A stretch of 24,513 nt of DNA from Nostoc sp. CHAB 5834 (lineage in GTDB: Bacteria > Cyanobacteriota > Cyanobacteriia > Cyanobacteriales > Nostocaceae), in contig JAIVFU010000095.1 of assembly GCA_020829485.1 (NCBI GenBank), positions 1-24,513 on the forward strand, given 5' to 3'. The position numbers and the translations under genes were made by a program. The notes below the pieces were generated by a model. It had not been told where the DNA came from. It saw only the letters and a list, made by a program, of their open reading frames with translations, and did not search any database. Shown one piece after another: positions 14,974-23,119 of the stretch; the first letter of the stretch is position 1; each line of letters begins with the position of its first letter.

Positions 14974-16188
14974 TTAGCGATTGATTTTAATATTAGTGAA
15001 CCGTGGCTCAAGCAATTTTTCTCTAAAATTATTTAATTGAGTAGGTTGGTTTGGAGGTGATGTACTTGTATTAATAAATGTATAGGTTAAAACTAGTACT
15101 ATCAAACTAGTGATAGCACCAAGCCCTATTCCTAAAAGCAAAAGAAAATTTTTATAACTTAGAAAATATGTATCGTCAGTGTTTTGGTTTATGCCAGCAG
15201 ATTGTAAGGACTCTGACAACCCCAGTTCAGAAGTAAGCGCTTGCAAAGCTTCTGCGGCAGATTGGTAACGCTGGTTGTAGCGATCGCAAACCATCGTATC
15301 TAAAATATTTGCCAGAGCATCGCTTACCTGTGCCTGATCGCGCCAGAGAACTGCTCCACTATTAGGATCTTCTTGTAGTTGTTCAGGCATTAAACCTGTC
15401 AAAGCTTGAATGCCAATCATCCCTACTGCATAGATATCGCTGCAAAGTTTTGGCTTTCCTTTAGCCTGTTCGCTTGGCATATAGCCAGGAGTCCCAACAG
15501 AAATTGTTAAGCCTGCTCCTAAAGCACCAATTTTCTTAATGCTCCCAAAGTCAATTAGCACAATCTTCTGATCGGAGTGCCGCCGCATTAAATTTTGGGG
15601 TTTAATATCCCGATGAATAATGTTATTTTGGTGGACGAAGGACAGAACTTCTAGGATGTCTTTTAATAAATTTAAGACTGTATTTTCGCTAAGAGGTTGA
15701 CCTGGTAAGATTTCTTGAGTCAATGCATGACCGTCAATAAATTCCTGAACTAAATAGAAATCCCCATCTTCATTAAAATGGGCAAATAGTCTAGGAATTT
15801 GATCGTGGTTGTTGCCTAGCTGGTATAAAACTTCCGCTTCTCGATCAAATAGGCTTTTAGCGATGGGTAGAACAGCAGGATTGGTATCTTTTGGCTGGAA
15901 ATGTTTGACAACACAATGGGGTCGTCCTGGTAAATCTAGGTCTATGGCTAAGTAGGTATCACCAGATCCTCCGCTTCCTAAGTGTTTGAAAATTTCAAAG
16001 CGATTCCGAAGTGTTTTTTTGGCGAGAGAGTATTCATGTCTTTTACGTCTAGCACCTGATAACAAGTAAGTATTACCAGATCCTCCGCTTTCCAGCAGTT
16101 TGACTGTCTCAAAGCGGCTACGGAGTTTTTTTCTAACTAGAGGGTTCTGGCTCATGTGGCGTATATTACTTGTTACTTTACTTACCAT
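14974..16188 (-). CDS. Membrane-anchored Ser/Thr protein kinase with a duplicated glycine-rich loop
   Basis: A 404-residue Hanks-type kinase of the cyanobacterial kind. The catalytic domain starts with RNRFEIFKHLGSGGSGDTYL (61-80) and has Lys95 in VVKHFQP, HRDIKPQN at 192-199 (Asp194), DFG at 213-215, and the activation-segment end GTPGYMPSEQ, with Ser in place of the usual Pro of PE. A membrane segment at about 347-371 is followed by a short 33-residue tail. The oddity is an extra copy of the glycine-loop region: residues 15-42 (NPLVRKKLRSRFETVKLLES, then GGSGNTYL) match 53-80. The first copy has no following lysine. A start at Met12 is also possible, but both starts include the duplication. 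A PstS-like gene follows downstream on the same strand. Confidence 0.88.
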   Translation of the reverse strand: MVSKVTSNIRHMSQNPLVRKKLRSRFETVKLLESGGSGNTYLLSGARRKRHEYSLAKKTLRNRFEIFKHLGSGGSGDTYLAIDLDLPGRPHCVVKHFQPKDTNPAVLPIAKSLFDREAEVLYQLGNNHDQIPRLFAHFNEDGDFYLVQEFIDGHALTQEILPGQPLSENTVLNLLKDILEVLSFVHQNNIIHRDIKPQNLMRRHSDQKIVLIDFGSIKKIGALGAGLTISVGTPGYMPSEQAKGKPKLCSDIYAVGMIGIQALTGLMPEQLQEDPNSGAVLWRDQAQVSDALANILDTMVCDRYNQRYQSAAEALQALTSELGLSESLQSAGINQNTDDTYFLSYKNFLLLLGIGLGAITSLIVLVLTYTFINTSTSPPNQPTQLNNFREKLLEPRFTNIKINR

Positions 16189-16558
16189 TCAGAGCTTAGG
16201 TGAGGTTATGAATACCTGCCGCTAAATTTGTTGGTATTTGAGGCAGTCAGCTTCTCAAACGACCGATGCTTTTGAGCTATTTTATGATTGGCCGCTTGAT
16301 TGGTTTATTTCATACCTTATGTGGGTATCTTAATATAAAAATTTATTTTTGTAATAGTTTTATAATCTTATCACTTAAGTAAATTTAACACTAGTCCACG
16401 TATTTATAACTGCGGGCAGAAGACAACATTTAGGAGCCATCTTCTAGGTTTGTTCAATAGTTTCTACAAAACATCCAACTTTTCCGACCTTCCCACCTTT
16501 TACTCGCGGCTGTATGACTTGTAATGAGCTAGCTGCAACAGGAGCATTCTATTAATGA
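16189..16558. other. Gene-free gap between coxC and the kinase
   Basis: No coding potential seen on either strand. The right half of the kinase upstream region is AT-rich (about 16330-16390), compatible with a promoter. No repeat family was recognised here. Confidence 0.4.
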
Positions 16559-16561
16559 AAA

Positions 16562-16581
16562 AAGCCCCCTATTGGGGGCTT
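16562..16581 (-). terminator. Rho-independent terminator of the coxBAC operon
   Basis: AAGCCCCC and GGGGGCTT flank a TATT loop. On - the stem is followed by a run of T (complement of GAAAAAA at 16557-16563). It lies about 40 bases downstream of the coxC stop. Confidence 0.75.
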
Positions 16582-16622
16582 ATTAATTTGTTCGCGTGGA
16601 ATGAACAACTAATAATTAATAC

Positions 16623-17249
16623 TCACAGTAGATACAGTAATCCGAACAAAATAATCCAAATTACGTCAACGAAGTGCCAATAGATTTCGGCTGCTTCAAT
16701 GCCAAAGTGCTTTTCGTTACTATAATGACCCGGAACGCGCGATCGCCACAACACAGCAACAATTGCCAAAACGCCGATAGTAACGTGCAATCCGTGGAAA
16801 CCAGTCAAAACGTAAAATGCACTAGCAAATAAATTGGTAGTTAAACCAAATTCTAAATGGGTATATTCATATACTTGACCCACCAAGAAAATAGCACCCA
16901 TTGCAGCAGTAATTGCTAACCAGATTCGCGCACCCCGCGCATCGTTCTTTTTGATAGCAGTATCGGCATTGTGCATGACAAAACTACTAGAAATTAGATT
17001 GATGGTGTTGACTCCGGGTAACAATAGTTCTAATTCTGGAGTACCTGCTGGCGGCCATACAGGCAAGGTAGCACGGAAAGCCAAATAGGCTCCGAACAAT
17101 CCCATAAAAATCATCCCTTCAGCAATCAGGAAGACAACTAGCCCAAACAGACGATGGTCTGGATGTTCTTCGTGATGACCGACGGACGCTTCCGCCGCGT
17201 GGTGATGATTCAGGTCGGTTTTAGCTGGGTCAATAGTTTGACTTTGCAT
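16623..17249 (-). CDS. coxC: Cytochrome c oxidase subunit III
   Basis: A 208-residue subunit with five predicted membrane helices after a His-rich N-terminus (about 14-32, with HHHAAEASVGHHEEHPDH). Family blocks are FGLVVFLIAEGMIFMGLFGA (first helix with its conserved Glu), FHGLHVTIGVLAIV, and the C-terminal AAEIYWHFVDVIWIILFGLL. Subunit III supports proton uptake and stability of the aa3 oxidase and carries no redox cofactor. It is the short bacterial form, lacking the first two helices of mitochondrial subunit III. It is the last gene of coxB-coxA-coxC. The 102-base gap to coxA holds a perfect palindrome. Confidence 0.92.
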   Translation of the reverse strand: MQSQTIDPAKTDLNHHHAAEASVGHHEEHPDHRLFGLVVFLIAEGMIFMGLFGAYLAFRATLPVWPPAGTPELELLLPGVNTINLISSSFVMHNADTAIKKNDARGARIWLAITAAMGAIFLVGQVYEYTHLEFGLTTNLFASAFYVLTGFHGLHVTIGVLAIVAVLWRSRVPGHYSNEKHFGIEAAEIYWHFVDVIWIILFGLLYLL

Positions 17250-17282
17250 GAATTTTTATAAATGGGGAATGGGGAGTTAAAA

Positions 17283-17310
17283 GTAGAGACGCGATTAATC
17301 GCGTCTCTAC
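17283..17310. repeat. Perfect 28-bp palindrome between coxA and coxC
   Basis: GTAGAGACGCGATT is followed directly by its exact reverse complement. In RNA it would form a hairpin inside the coxA-coxC message. The right half (TTAATCGCGTCTCT) recurs as two direct copies at 21769-21825, so it belongs to a dispersed family and is not a local design. It lacks a T-run and is probably not a full terminator. Confidence 0.75.
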
Positions 17311-17351
17311 AGGAGTTAGGAATTGTTATAACTTATAACTCACGCCTAACT

Positions 17352-19094
17352 CTATTTACGGTCTTCGGGATTAGCAGCAACGGCTGGATCGGGTTCTGCT
17401 CTTAATACTGAGTTCGGTCCGCCAGACAAGACTGGATTGGGATCATACAAAGGTACATCTTCGTTAGCCCTTTCCAAGCCGTAGTCGTAGGGGCCTGTAG
17501 CTAGTACTGGAGTTTGATCAAAATTCTCGATCGCAGGTGGTGATGTCGTCATCCACTCTAAGGTCAATGCTCTCCAGGGATTATTACTAGCTTTCTCGCC
17601 GTATAACCAACTCCAAATGGCATTGATGATGAAGGGGAATGTCGAAATTGCCAGTATATAAGAACCATACGTGCAAATTTCGTTCAATGTAGTGAATTTG
17701 GGGTCATATTGGGCAATACGACGATTCATGCCCATTAAACCCAGCTTATGCATGGGTAAGAAGGTCATGTTTAAACCCACTATGGTCAAGGCAAAGTGAA
17801 CCTTACCCCAAAATTCGTTTATCATTCGTCCCGTCATTTTCGGGAACCAGTGGTAAATGGCGGCAAAAATCCCTAGCACGCTACCACCAAATAGCACATA
17901 GTGCAAGTGGGCTACCACAAAATAGGTGTCGTGAACGTGAATGTCAAAGGGCACTGATGCCAACATCACGCCACTGATCCCACCGATTACAAAAGTGCCA
18001 ACAAAGCCGATGGCGAACAGCATGGCGCTGTTAAGCCTGATTTTTCCACCCCACATGGTGGCTAACCAGCTGAAAATTTTAATTCCCGTGGGTACGGCAA
18101 TGATCATGGTGGTGATCATGAAGAACATCCGCAACCAACCGGGGATACCACTGGTAAACATGTGGTGCGCCCAAACAATTAGCCCCAAAAAGCTGATTGC
18201 AAGAGACGAATAAGCGATCGCTTTATAGCCAAAAATCGGCTTGCGGGAATGCACGGGGATAATTTCTGAAATTGCGCCAAAGAAGGGCAAAATCATGATG
18301 TAAACCGCCGGGTGGGAGTAAAACCAGAACATGTGCTGGTATACTACTGGGTCGCCACCGCCAGTTGGGTTAAAAAATGTTGTCCCGGCAATTAAGTCAA
18401 AGGAAAGCAAAATCAGACCTGCTGCTAGCACTGGGGTTGATACCAAAACTAGCGCCGAAGTTGCAAACATTGCCCAGCAGAACAAGGGCATTTGATGAAC
18501 GCCCATACCGGGGATACGCATCTTCAGCAATGTTACTAGGAAATTTATCGCACCCAAAATAGATGATGTACCCAGCAGCAAGACACTGATAATCCAAATA
18601 CCTTGCCCCACTTGCCCTGTTACCAAACTCAGGGGAGGGTAAGAAGTCCAACCTGCATCCGGTGCATCGCCTACCGCTAAACTGGCAATCAGCAATATAC
18701 CCGCAGGGGGAATCATCCAAAAGGCAACAGCATTCAGCCGAGGAAATGCCATATCTTTTGCCCCAATCATCAGGGGAATTAGATAGTTAGCAAACCCTGC
18801 CCCGGTTGGCACAATCCACAAGAAAATCATGATCGTGGCGTGCAGCGTAAACAGACTGTTGTAGACTTCTGGGGTAACAAAATCTACCTCTGGAGTTCGC
18901 AGTTCTGTGCGAACCAAGTCAGCCATTACGCCGCCAATGCAGTAGAAAATAAACGAAGTGACTAGGTATTGAATCCCAATCACTTTATGGTCGGTTTGAA
19001 AGCCAAAGAAGTCTTGCCATTTTCTGACCCCTGGTTCCTCACTAAGGGCGGGGATATTGGCAGTTTCTTGCAACTGAGCTTGTGTCATAGTCAT
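17352..19094 (-). CDS. coxA: Cytochrome c oxidase subunit I (aa3-type, A2 class)
   Basis: A 580-residue, 12-helix catalytic subunit of the terminal oxidase in cyanobacterial thylakoid or cytoplasmic membranes. It reduces O2 to water and pumps protons. Ligands visible: His85 and His398 (heme a), His396 (heme a3), and His261, His310 and His311 (CuB), with the cross-linked Tyr265. Helix VI reads FYSHPAVY: the glutamate of the usual GHPEVY is absent and the YS pair is present, the signature of A2-type heme-copper oxidases. Lys339 (TGIKIFSW) marks the K-channel and Asp114 the D-channel mouth. The start ATG lies inside an upstream heptamer array. It is preceded by coxB (61-base gap) and followed by coxC. 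Confidence 0.95.
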   Translation of the reverse strand: MTMTQAQLQETANIPALSEEPGVRKWQDFFGFQTDHKVIGIQYLVTSFIFYCIGGVMADLVRTELRTPEVDFVTPEVYNSLFTLHATIMIFLWIVPTGAGFANYLIPLMIGAKDMAFPRLNAVAFWMIPPAGILLIASLAVGDAPDAGWTSYPPLSLVTGQVGQGIWIISVLLLGTSSILGAINFLVTLLKMRIPGMGVHQMPLFCWAMFATSALVLVSTPVLAAGLILLSFDLIAGTTFFNPTGGGDPVVYQHMFWFYSHPAVYIMILPFFGAISEIIPVHSRKPIFGYKAIAYSSLAISFLGLIVWAHHMFTSGIPGWLRMFFMITTMIIAVPTGIKIFSWLATMWGGKIRLNSAMLFAIGFVGTFVIGGISGVMLASVPFDIHVHDTYFVVAHLHYVLFGGSVLGIFAAIYHWFPKMTGRMINEFWGKVHFALTIVGLNMTFLPMHKLGLMGMNRRIAQYDPKFTTLNEICTYGSYILAISTFPFIINAIWSWLYGEKASNNPWRALTLEWMTTSPPAIENFDQTPVLATGPYDYGLERANEDVPLYDPNPVLSGGPNSVLRAEPDPAVAANPEDRK

Positions 19095-19132
19095 TAGTCA
19101 TTAGTCATTAGTCATTGGTCATTAGTCACTGG
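19085..19132. repeat. Heptamer repeat (TCATTAG) overlapping the coxA start codon
   Basis: On + the units run TCATAG, then TCATTAG three times, TCATTGG, TCATTAG, TCACTGG, each 7 bases. On - they read (CTAATGA)n, so an ATG occurs every seven bases upstream of coxA, and the real coxA ATG (19092-19094) is part of the first full unit. The units leave no room for a Shine-Dalgarno sequence. STRR-like. Confidence 0.75.
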
Positions 19133-19155
19133 ATTTTGACTAAATAACATATTGA

Positions 19156-20241
19156 CTAATGGTGAACTTGATGGAGGATTTCTGGCTTAATTCCCATGTC
19201 CTTGGTGTAAGGAGCGAGAAATTCATTTGGGGATAGATTCGCAGGGTTAACAGCAACGGCTTGATTTAGTGTTTCTTTGCTGGCAACTAGCTGTTCTTGC
19301 ATCCATTTGTCAAAGGCTTCTTCTGGCTCAACGACTACTGTTGCTCTCATCGCACCGTGGTAGGGGCCACAAAGTTCAGCACAGATTAGGACATAATCTC
19401 CTGCTTTTTTGGGGGTGAAGCGAATCTCGCTTTGCCTACCAGGAATCGCATCTTGTTTCAGGCGGAACTCTGGCACCCAAAAGGCATGGATGACATCGTT
19501 GGCTGTCATATTGATTTCCACTTCTCGCCCGATGGGGACGTGCATTTCACCTGTAGTTATACCAGTTTCAGGATAAGTGAAAATCCAGGCATATTGTAGA
19601 CCTGTGACGTTGACCTGTAATCCTGCTGGTTTACCTGCTTTATCAGGAGTTCCCCCAATTGTCGGGGCAACACTACCGACACCTGGAGCATTCCGCAGTT
19701 GGGGAATTTGGTCAGCATTACGAACTTCTGCCGTAGCTGGGTCTTGCATGGCCTCATCAGATTTTTCTTGATTGAGGTTGGGTTCGGTGCTGGGAGGAGT
19801 ATCGCTTAAAGTTGCCGCCATAGCACTTCCAGGCATTGCCATTGACTCCTGATTCATCATCGGCGCTTCATGAATAGCGTGGGGATCAAAGCCACCGATT
19901 TCGTTGTAGACATCAAAGCTGTAAACAGAAATACCGATAACGATAATTGCTGGGATCGCCGTCCAGAGAATTTCTAGAGGTACATTGCCCTCAACTGGTG
20001 GGCCGTCTTGATTGTCACCTGCACGCCGACGGTATTTAAATGCAGAGTAAATTAAAATACCTTCGACCAGCAGGAATATACCTGTAGAAATGATCATCAT
20101 CGCGTTGAACAGACCATCCACCAATTCGGCTTCATCCGTGGCTGCTGCTGGCAACAGTCCGTGATTTTGACCGTACCAAAGGCTGGCTAGCGTTAGCACG
20201 ATGCCAATGAGTAATGTCCAGATTGAACTTGGAATCTTCAC
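19156..20241 (-). CDS. coxB: Cytochrome c oxidase subunit II with a long periplasmic linker
   Basis: A 361-residue subunit II that takes electrons from cytochrome c or plastocyanin. Two membrane helices lie at about 45-70 and 89-110, after a hydrophobic N-terminus at 8-22. The CuA domain has His252, then C287-A-E289-L-C291-G-P-Y-H295 and Met298, a complete binuclear copper set. YAWIFTYP (217-224) is the aromatic electron-entry stretch. Between helix II and the CuA domain there are about 90 residues (118-206) rich in Met, Pro, Ala and Gly (MMNQESMAMPGSAMAATLSD and on), much longer than usual. It begins with GTG at 20241: a stop TAA stands two codons upstream in frame. It is the first gene of coxBAC, divergent from ctaA. 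Confidence 0.93.
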   Translation of the reverse strand: MKIPSSIWTLLIGIVLTLASLWYGQNHGLLPAAATDEAELVDGLFNAMMIISTGIFLLVEGILIYSAFKYRRRAGDNQDGPPVEGNVPLEILWTAIPAIIVIGISVYSFDVYNEIGGFDPHAIHEAPMMNQESMAMPGSAMAATLSDTPPSTEPNLNQEKSDEAMQDPATAEVRNADQIPQLRNAPGVGSVAPTIGGTPDKAGKPAGLQVNVTGLQYAWIFTYPETGITTGEMHVPIGREVEINMTANDVIHAFWVPEFRLKQDAIPGRQSEIRFTPKKAGDYVLICAELCGPYHGAMRATVVVEPEEAFDKWMQEQLVASKETLNQAVAVNPANLSPNEFLAPYTKDMGIKPEILHQVHH

Positions 20242-20767
20242 GGCTTACTTAATTTAATTTACTACGTTATCTTAAACCTGCCCACTTACTAAGGTAGTCT
20301 AGGCTGGAAGGCATGGAGTACAAAGGTCTGAAATTTTTATTAATTTTTTTAACTATTTTACTAATTTTGGGTACAAGGTGACTATCGGGAGGCAGAAGGC
20401 AGGGGGCAGGAGGTAGGGGGCAGAAAGTAGGAGTAACCCAGATGCATTTAAAAGTATGGGATTTAATCACTGGGTTTTATACCCAAAACTGAAGTTTTGA
20501 TTCATAATTATTTCCTCCTGCCTTCTCTTAAAATCAGTGGAAAAACTTAAGGAAAAATTTAGAATGTTTAAATTAATTGTGATTAATCAATTTTTCACAT
20601 CTTGAAAAATACCTAAAGCTTCAGACAAAACCTTTCTGGAGTGATTCAAAGTATAAGTGAGTGCTAATCTATAAACCCTTAGCCTATACGCTAGGGTGAA
20701 GATACGACGCTAAAAGAAAACTGAAAATTTTAACAGATCCACCAAGAGCGGGCAGAAGGTATCCTTC
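20242..20767. promoter_or_regulatory. Divergent intergenic region between coxB and ctaA
   Basis: This 526-base gap must hold promoters for both coxBAC and ctaA. It contains an STRR-like array of six 7-base units (GGCAGAA/GGCAGGG/GGTAGGG) at 20391-20432 and AT-rich runs at 20330-20370 and 20540-20610. No gene is credible on either strand. I could not identify a GTA-N8-TAC NtcA site or any other operator with confidence. Confidence 0.5.
20391..20432. repeat. STRR-like heptamer array upstream of coxB
   Basis: Six degenerate 7-base units beginning GGCAGAA, GGCAGGG, GGCAGGA and GGTAGGG fill 42 bases without gaps. No protein is encoded. Confidence 0.6.
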
Positions 20768-21763
20768 ATGAGCGAATTTGTCCTACAACAACAAAATGAA
20801 GCGGCGCTTCAGCAGCAAAAACCCAAGGAAATGATTCGTCGCTTGGTGTGGAAAATATGCATAGCCACCTTAATTTTGATGGCAATAGGCAGCGCCACCC
20901 GCGTGATGAATGCTGGGCTTGCTTGCCCAGACTGGCCCTTATGCTATGGCGAACTGGTACCAGCTAAACAAATGAATCTCCAAGTGTTTTTGGAGTGGTT
21001 TCACAGATTGGATGCAGCTTTAATTGGTGTAAGCGCGATCGCACTTTTCGGCTTGTCCTGGTGGCATCGTCGTGTCTTACCCAGATGGCTACCTTGGGCA
21101 TCCACATTCGCTCTATTTTTAATTGTCTTCCAAGGCATCTTGGGTGGACTCACCGTTACCGAACTGTTGCGGTTTGATATTGTTACCGCCCACTTAGGAA
21201 CGGCGCTGTTGTTTTTTTGCACCCTGCTGATTATTGGCACAGCACTCACTCCCTATCAGGGGAATGGAACCGTTGGTAAGTTGCCTTGGGTCGGTTTAAC
21301 TGCTGCTGTTCTGGTTTACCTGCAAAGTCTGCTAGGTGCTTTGGTAGGCTCTCGCTGGGCACTACACCAATGCCTCGGCGGTTCTCAACTTTGTACTGTA
21401 ATGTACAGCCATATTGCTGGTTTGGTGCCGCCAACATTAGCAACCTTGGCAATGGTATTTATCTGTTGGTGGACACCAGCACTACATCCAGCCTTGCGGC
21501 GACTGGCAAATATGGCTGGTGGATTGTTAACCTTACAAATCTTGTTGGGATTCGCCACCTTCAAATTACACCTGCAAGTTGAGCCTCTCACCGTCTCTCA
21601 CCAAGCTATAGGAGCTACTTTGCTGGGTACTTTGGTGGTTTTCACAGTTCTCGCACTGCGTGACTGGGCTACTAGCCGCAACATCACAGTGTTGAGCAAT
21701 GACTGCGGAGTATGGAGTGAGGGAACAGGGGGAGTAGCGGAAGGAAGAATTTCTAACTCCTAA
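20768..21763 (+). CDS. ctaA: Heme A synthase (CtaA/COX15)
   Basis: A 331-residue, eight-helix membrane protein that oxidises the C8 methyl of heme O to the formyl of heme A. Four conserved histidines are visible: His79 (FHRLD), His142 (TAHLG), His215 (YSHIAG) and His278 (VSHQAIG). Cysteine pairs lie in the periplasmic loops, Cys53-Cys59 (CPDWPLC) and Cys202-Cys209. An N-terminal Gln-rich tail (about 7-18) precedes helix I. The C-terminal 25 residues (NDCGVWSEGTGGVAEGRISN and on) are hydrophilic and run into repeat-like DNA, so the tail may have been extended by repeat insertion. The ATG at 20768 has a weak AAGG-type site upstream. It forms a pair with ctaB 195 bases downstream. Confidence 0.93.
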   Translation: MSEFVLQQQNEAALQQQKPKEMIRRLVWKICIATLILMAIGSATRVMNAGLACPDWPLCYGELVPAKQMNLQVFLEWFHRLDAALIGVSAIALFGLSWWHRRVLPRWLPWASTFALFLIVFQGILGGLTVTELLRFDIVTAHLGTALLFFCTLLIIGTALTPYQGNGTVGKLPWVGLTAAVLVYLQSLLGALVGSRWALHQCLGGSQLCTVMYSHIAGLVPPTLATLAMVFICWWTPALHPALRRLANMAGGLLTLQILLGFATFKLHLQVEPLTVSHQAIGATLLGTLVVFTVLALRDWATSRNITVLSNDCGVWSEGTGGVAEGRISNS

Positions 21764-21768
21764 CTCCT

Positions 21769-21825
21769 GTAAAGACAAGGGTTAATCGCGTCTCTTTTGT
21801 ACAGACAAGGGTTAATCGCGTCTCT
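21769..21825. repeat. Two 27-base direct repeats between ctaA and ctaB
   Basis: Copies at 21769-21795 and 21799-21825 both read GTAAAGACAAGGGTTAATCG (first; C for A at the fourth base in the second), then CGTCTCT. They match at 26 of 27 positions. The 3' half is shared with the palindrome at 17283-17310. They lie just after the ctaA stop. Confidence 0.7.
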
Positions 21826-21958
21826 ACTAAATTATGGCCGCAACGGCGAGTATTGCGACCCACGCAGGTGCAGAAAATCTGTGTTTCATTTGCCTAAAAG
21901 AGCCACCTTGAGCGGGGGCTGTATATAAGTTGTTGAAAAATAAGGAACCAGAGCCAAA

Positions 21959-22912
21959 ATGATTGAGACTAATGTCTCTCGCCACCACGGAACGTTTTTA
22001 CAGGTAATTCAAAGTTACTACCAGCTAACGAAGCCTCGGATTATTCCGTTGCTTTTGATTACTACGGCTGGGAGTATGTGGATTGCTGCTAAGGGTGAAG
22101 TAGACCCATTGCTGTTGCTAGTAACTCTCACTGGTGGCACTTTGGCTGCTGCAAGCGCCCAGACGATTAACTGTGTGTATGACCGGGATATTGATTATGA
22201 CATGGAGCGGACGCGCCATCGTCCGATGCCTTCGGGTAAGGTGCAGCCGCGTGATGCTCTAATTTTTGCGATCGCACTAGCAACGATTTCTTTTACACTC
22301 CTAGCAGTATTTGCCAACCTATTAGCCGCGCTGCTAGCTTTCTCTGGCATCGTCTTTTATATTTTGGTCTATACCCACTGGCTAAAACGCCACACCACCC
22401 AAAATATCGTTGTTGGTGGCGCGGCTGGGGCAATTCCGGCGTTAGTAGGTTGGGCTGCCGTCACAGGCACTTTAAGCTGGTCAGCATGGTTGATTTTTGC
22501 CATCGTCTTTTTATGGACACCACCCCATTTCTGGGCGCTAGCTCTGATGATTAAAGATGACTACGCAAAAGTTGGGATACCAATGTTACCTGTGATTGAA
22601 GGTACTACGGCAACCGTTAAGCAGATTTGGTACTATACGCTGGTAACAGTATTTGCAACGGTGTTATTGGTTTATCCTTTGGGCGCAAGTGGAATTCTTT
22701 ATGCTGCGATCGCCCTAATTCTGGGAGGATTATTTATCCACAAATCTTGGCGTTTGTTGCAAAATCCAGAGGATCGCGCTATAGCTAAAGAGCTGTTTCT
22801 CTATTCCATCTCTTACATGATGCTGTTGTGTCTGGGGATGGTAGTTGATAGTCTTCCCGTTACCCATAATTTAATTAGTGCGGTGAGCAATCATCTGCAT
22901 TTTATTGGATAG
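21959..22912 (+). CDS. ctaB: Protoheme IX farnesyltransferase (heme O synthase)
   Basis: A 317-residue UbiA-superfamily prenyltransferase with about eight to nine membrane segments. It adds a farnesyl group from farnesyl diphosphate to heme b, giving heme O, the substrate of CtaA. The first Asp-rich motif is NCVYDRDIDYDMERTRHRPM, with Asn71, Asp75 and Asp79. The second region is LMIKDDYAKVGIPMLP. YQLTKPRIIPLLLITTAGSM is the family's first helix. The ATG at 21959 has AAGGAA 13-18 bases upstream. It is the last gene of the ctaA-ctaB pair and is followed within 20 bases by an inverted HIP1 pair that may terminate it. Confidence 0.94.
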   Translation: MIETNVSRHHGTFLQVIQSYYQLTKPRIIPLLLITTAGSMWIAAKGEVDPLLLLVTLTGGTLAAASAQTINCVYDRDIDYDMERTRHRPMPSGKVQPRDALIFAIALATISFTLLAVFANLLAALLAFSGIVFYILVYTHWLKRHTTQNIVVGGAAGAIPALVGWAAVTGTLSWSAWLIFAIVFLWTPPHFWALALMIKDDYAKVGIPMLPVIEGTTATVKQIWYYTLVTVFATVLLVYPLGASGILYAAIALILGGLFIHKSWRLLQNPEDRAIAKELFLYSISYMMLLCLGMVVDSLPVTHNLISAVSNHLHFIG

Positions 22913-22927
22913 GGGATGGAAAATTTA

Positions 22928-22958
22928 GCGATCGCGTTTGGGAAAGGGGCGCGATCGC
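22928..22958 (+). terminator. Terminator candidate built from two inverted HIP1 sites
   Basis: GCGATCGCG (22928-22936) pairs with CGCGATCGC (22950-22958) around a 13-base loop, followed by ATTTTTGG. The stem is perfect over nine pairs and it begins 16 bases after the ctaB stop. Confidence 0.55.
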
Positions 22959-23010
22959 ATTTTTGGAAGTTAAAAAATATACATAATAATTAGAGTTTGG
23001 CAGATTTGCG

Positions 23011-23037
23011 ATGTCTACGACGGTCTACGCCTACGCA
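23011..23037. repeat. 27-base repeat, copy 1 (paired with 24006-24032)
   Basis: ATGTCTACGACGGTCTACGC then CTACGCA. A second copy in the same orientation at 24006-24032 differs at two bases. The pair brackets the three-gene Hic cassette. Confidence 0.6.
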
Positions 23038-23119
23038 AATAAAGTTTCAGTCATAAGTGAATTTATTAAACATTAATTACACTCACCTATTTATTAATTT
23101 TTACTAAACCGCGTCTATC

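Noticed and set aside
20267..20470. 67-residue open frame in the coxB-ctaA gap
   Set aside because: It translates the GGCAGAA-type heptamer array (PPAPCLLPP), so it is not a gene.
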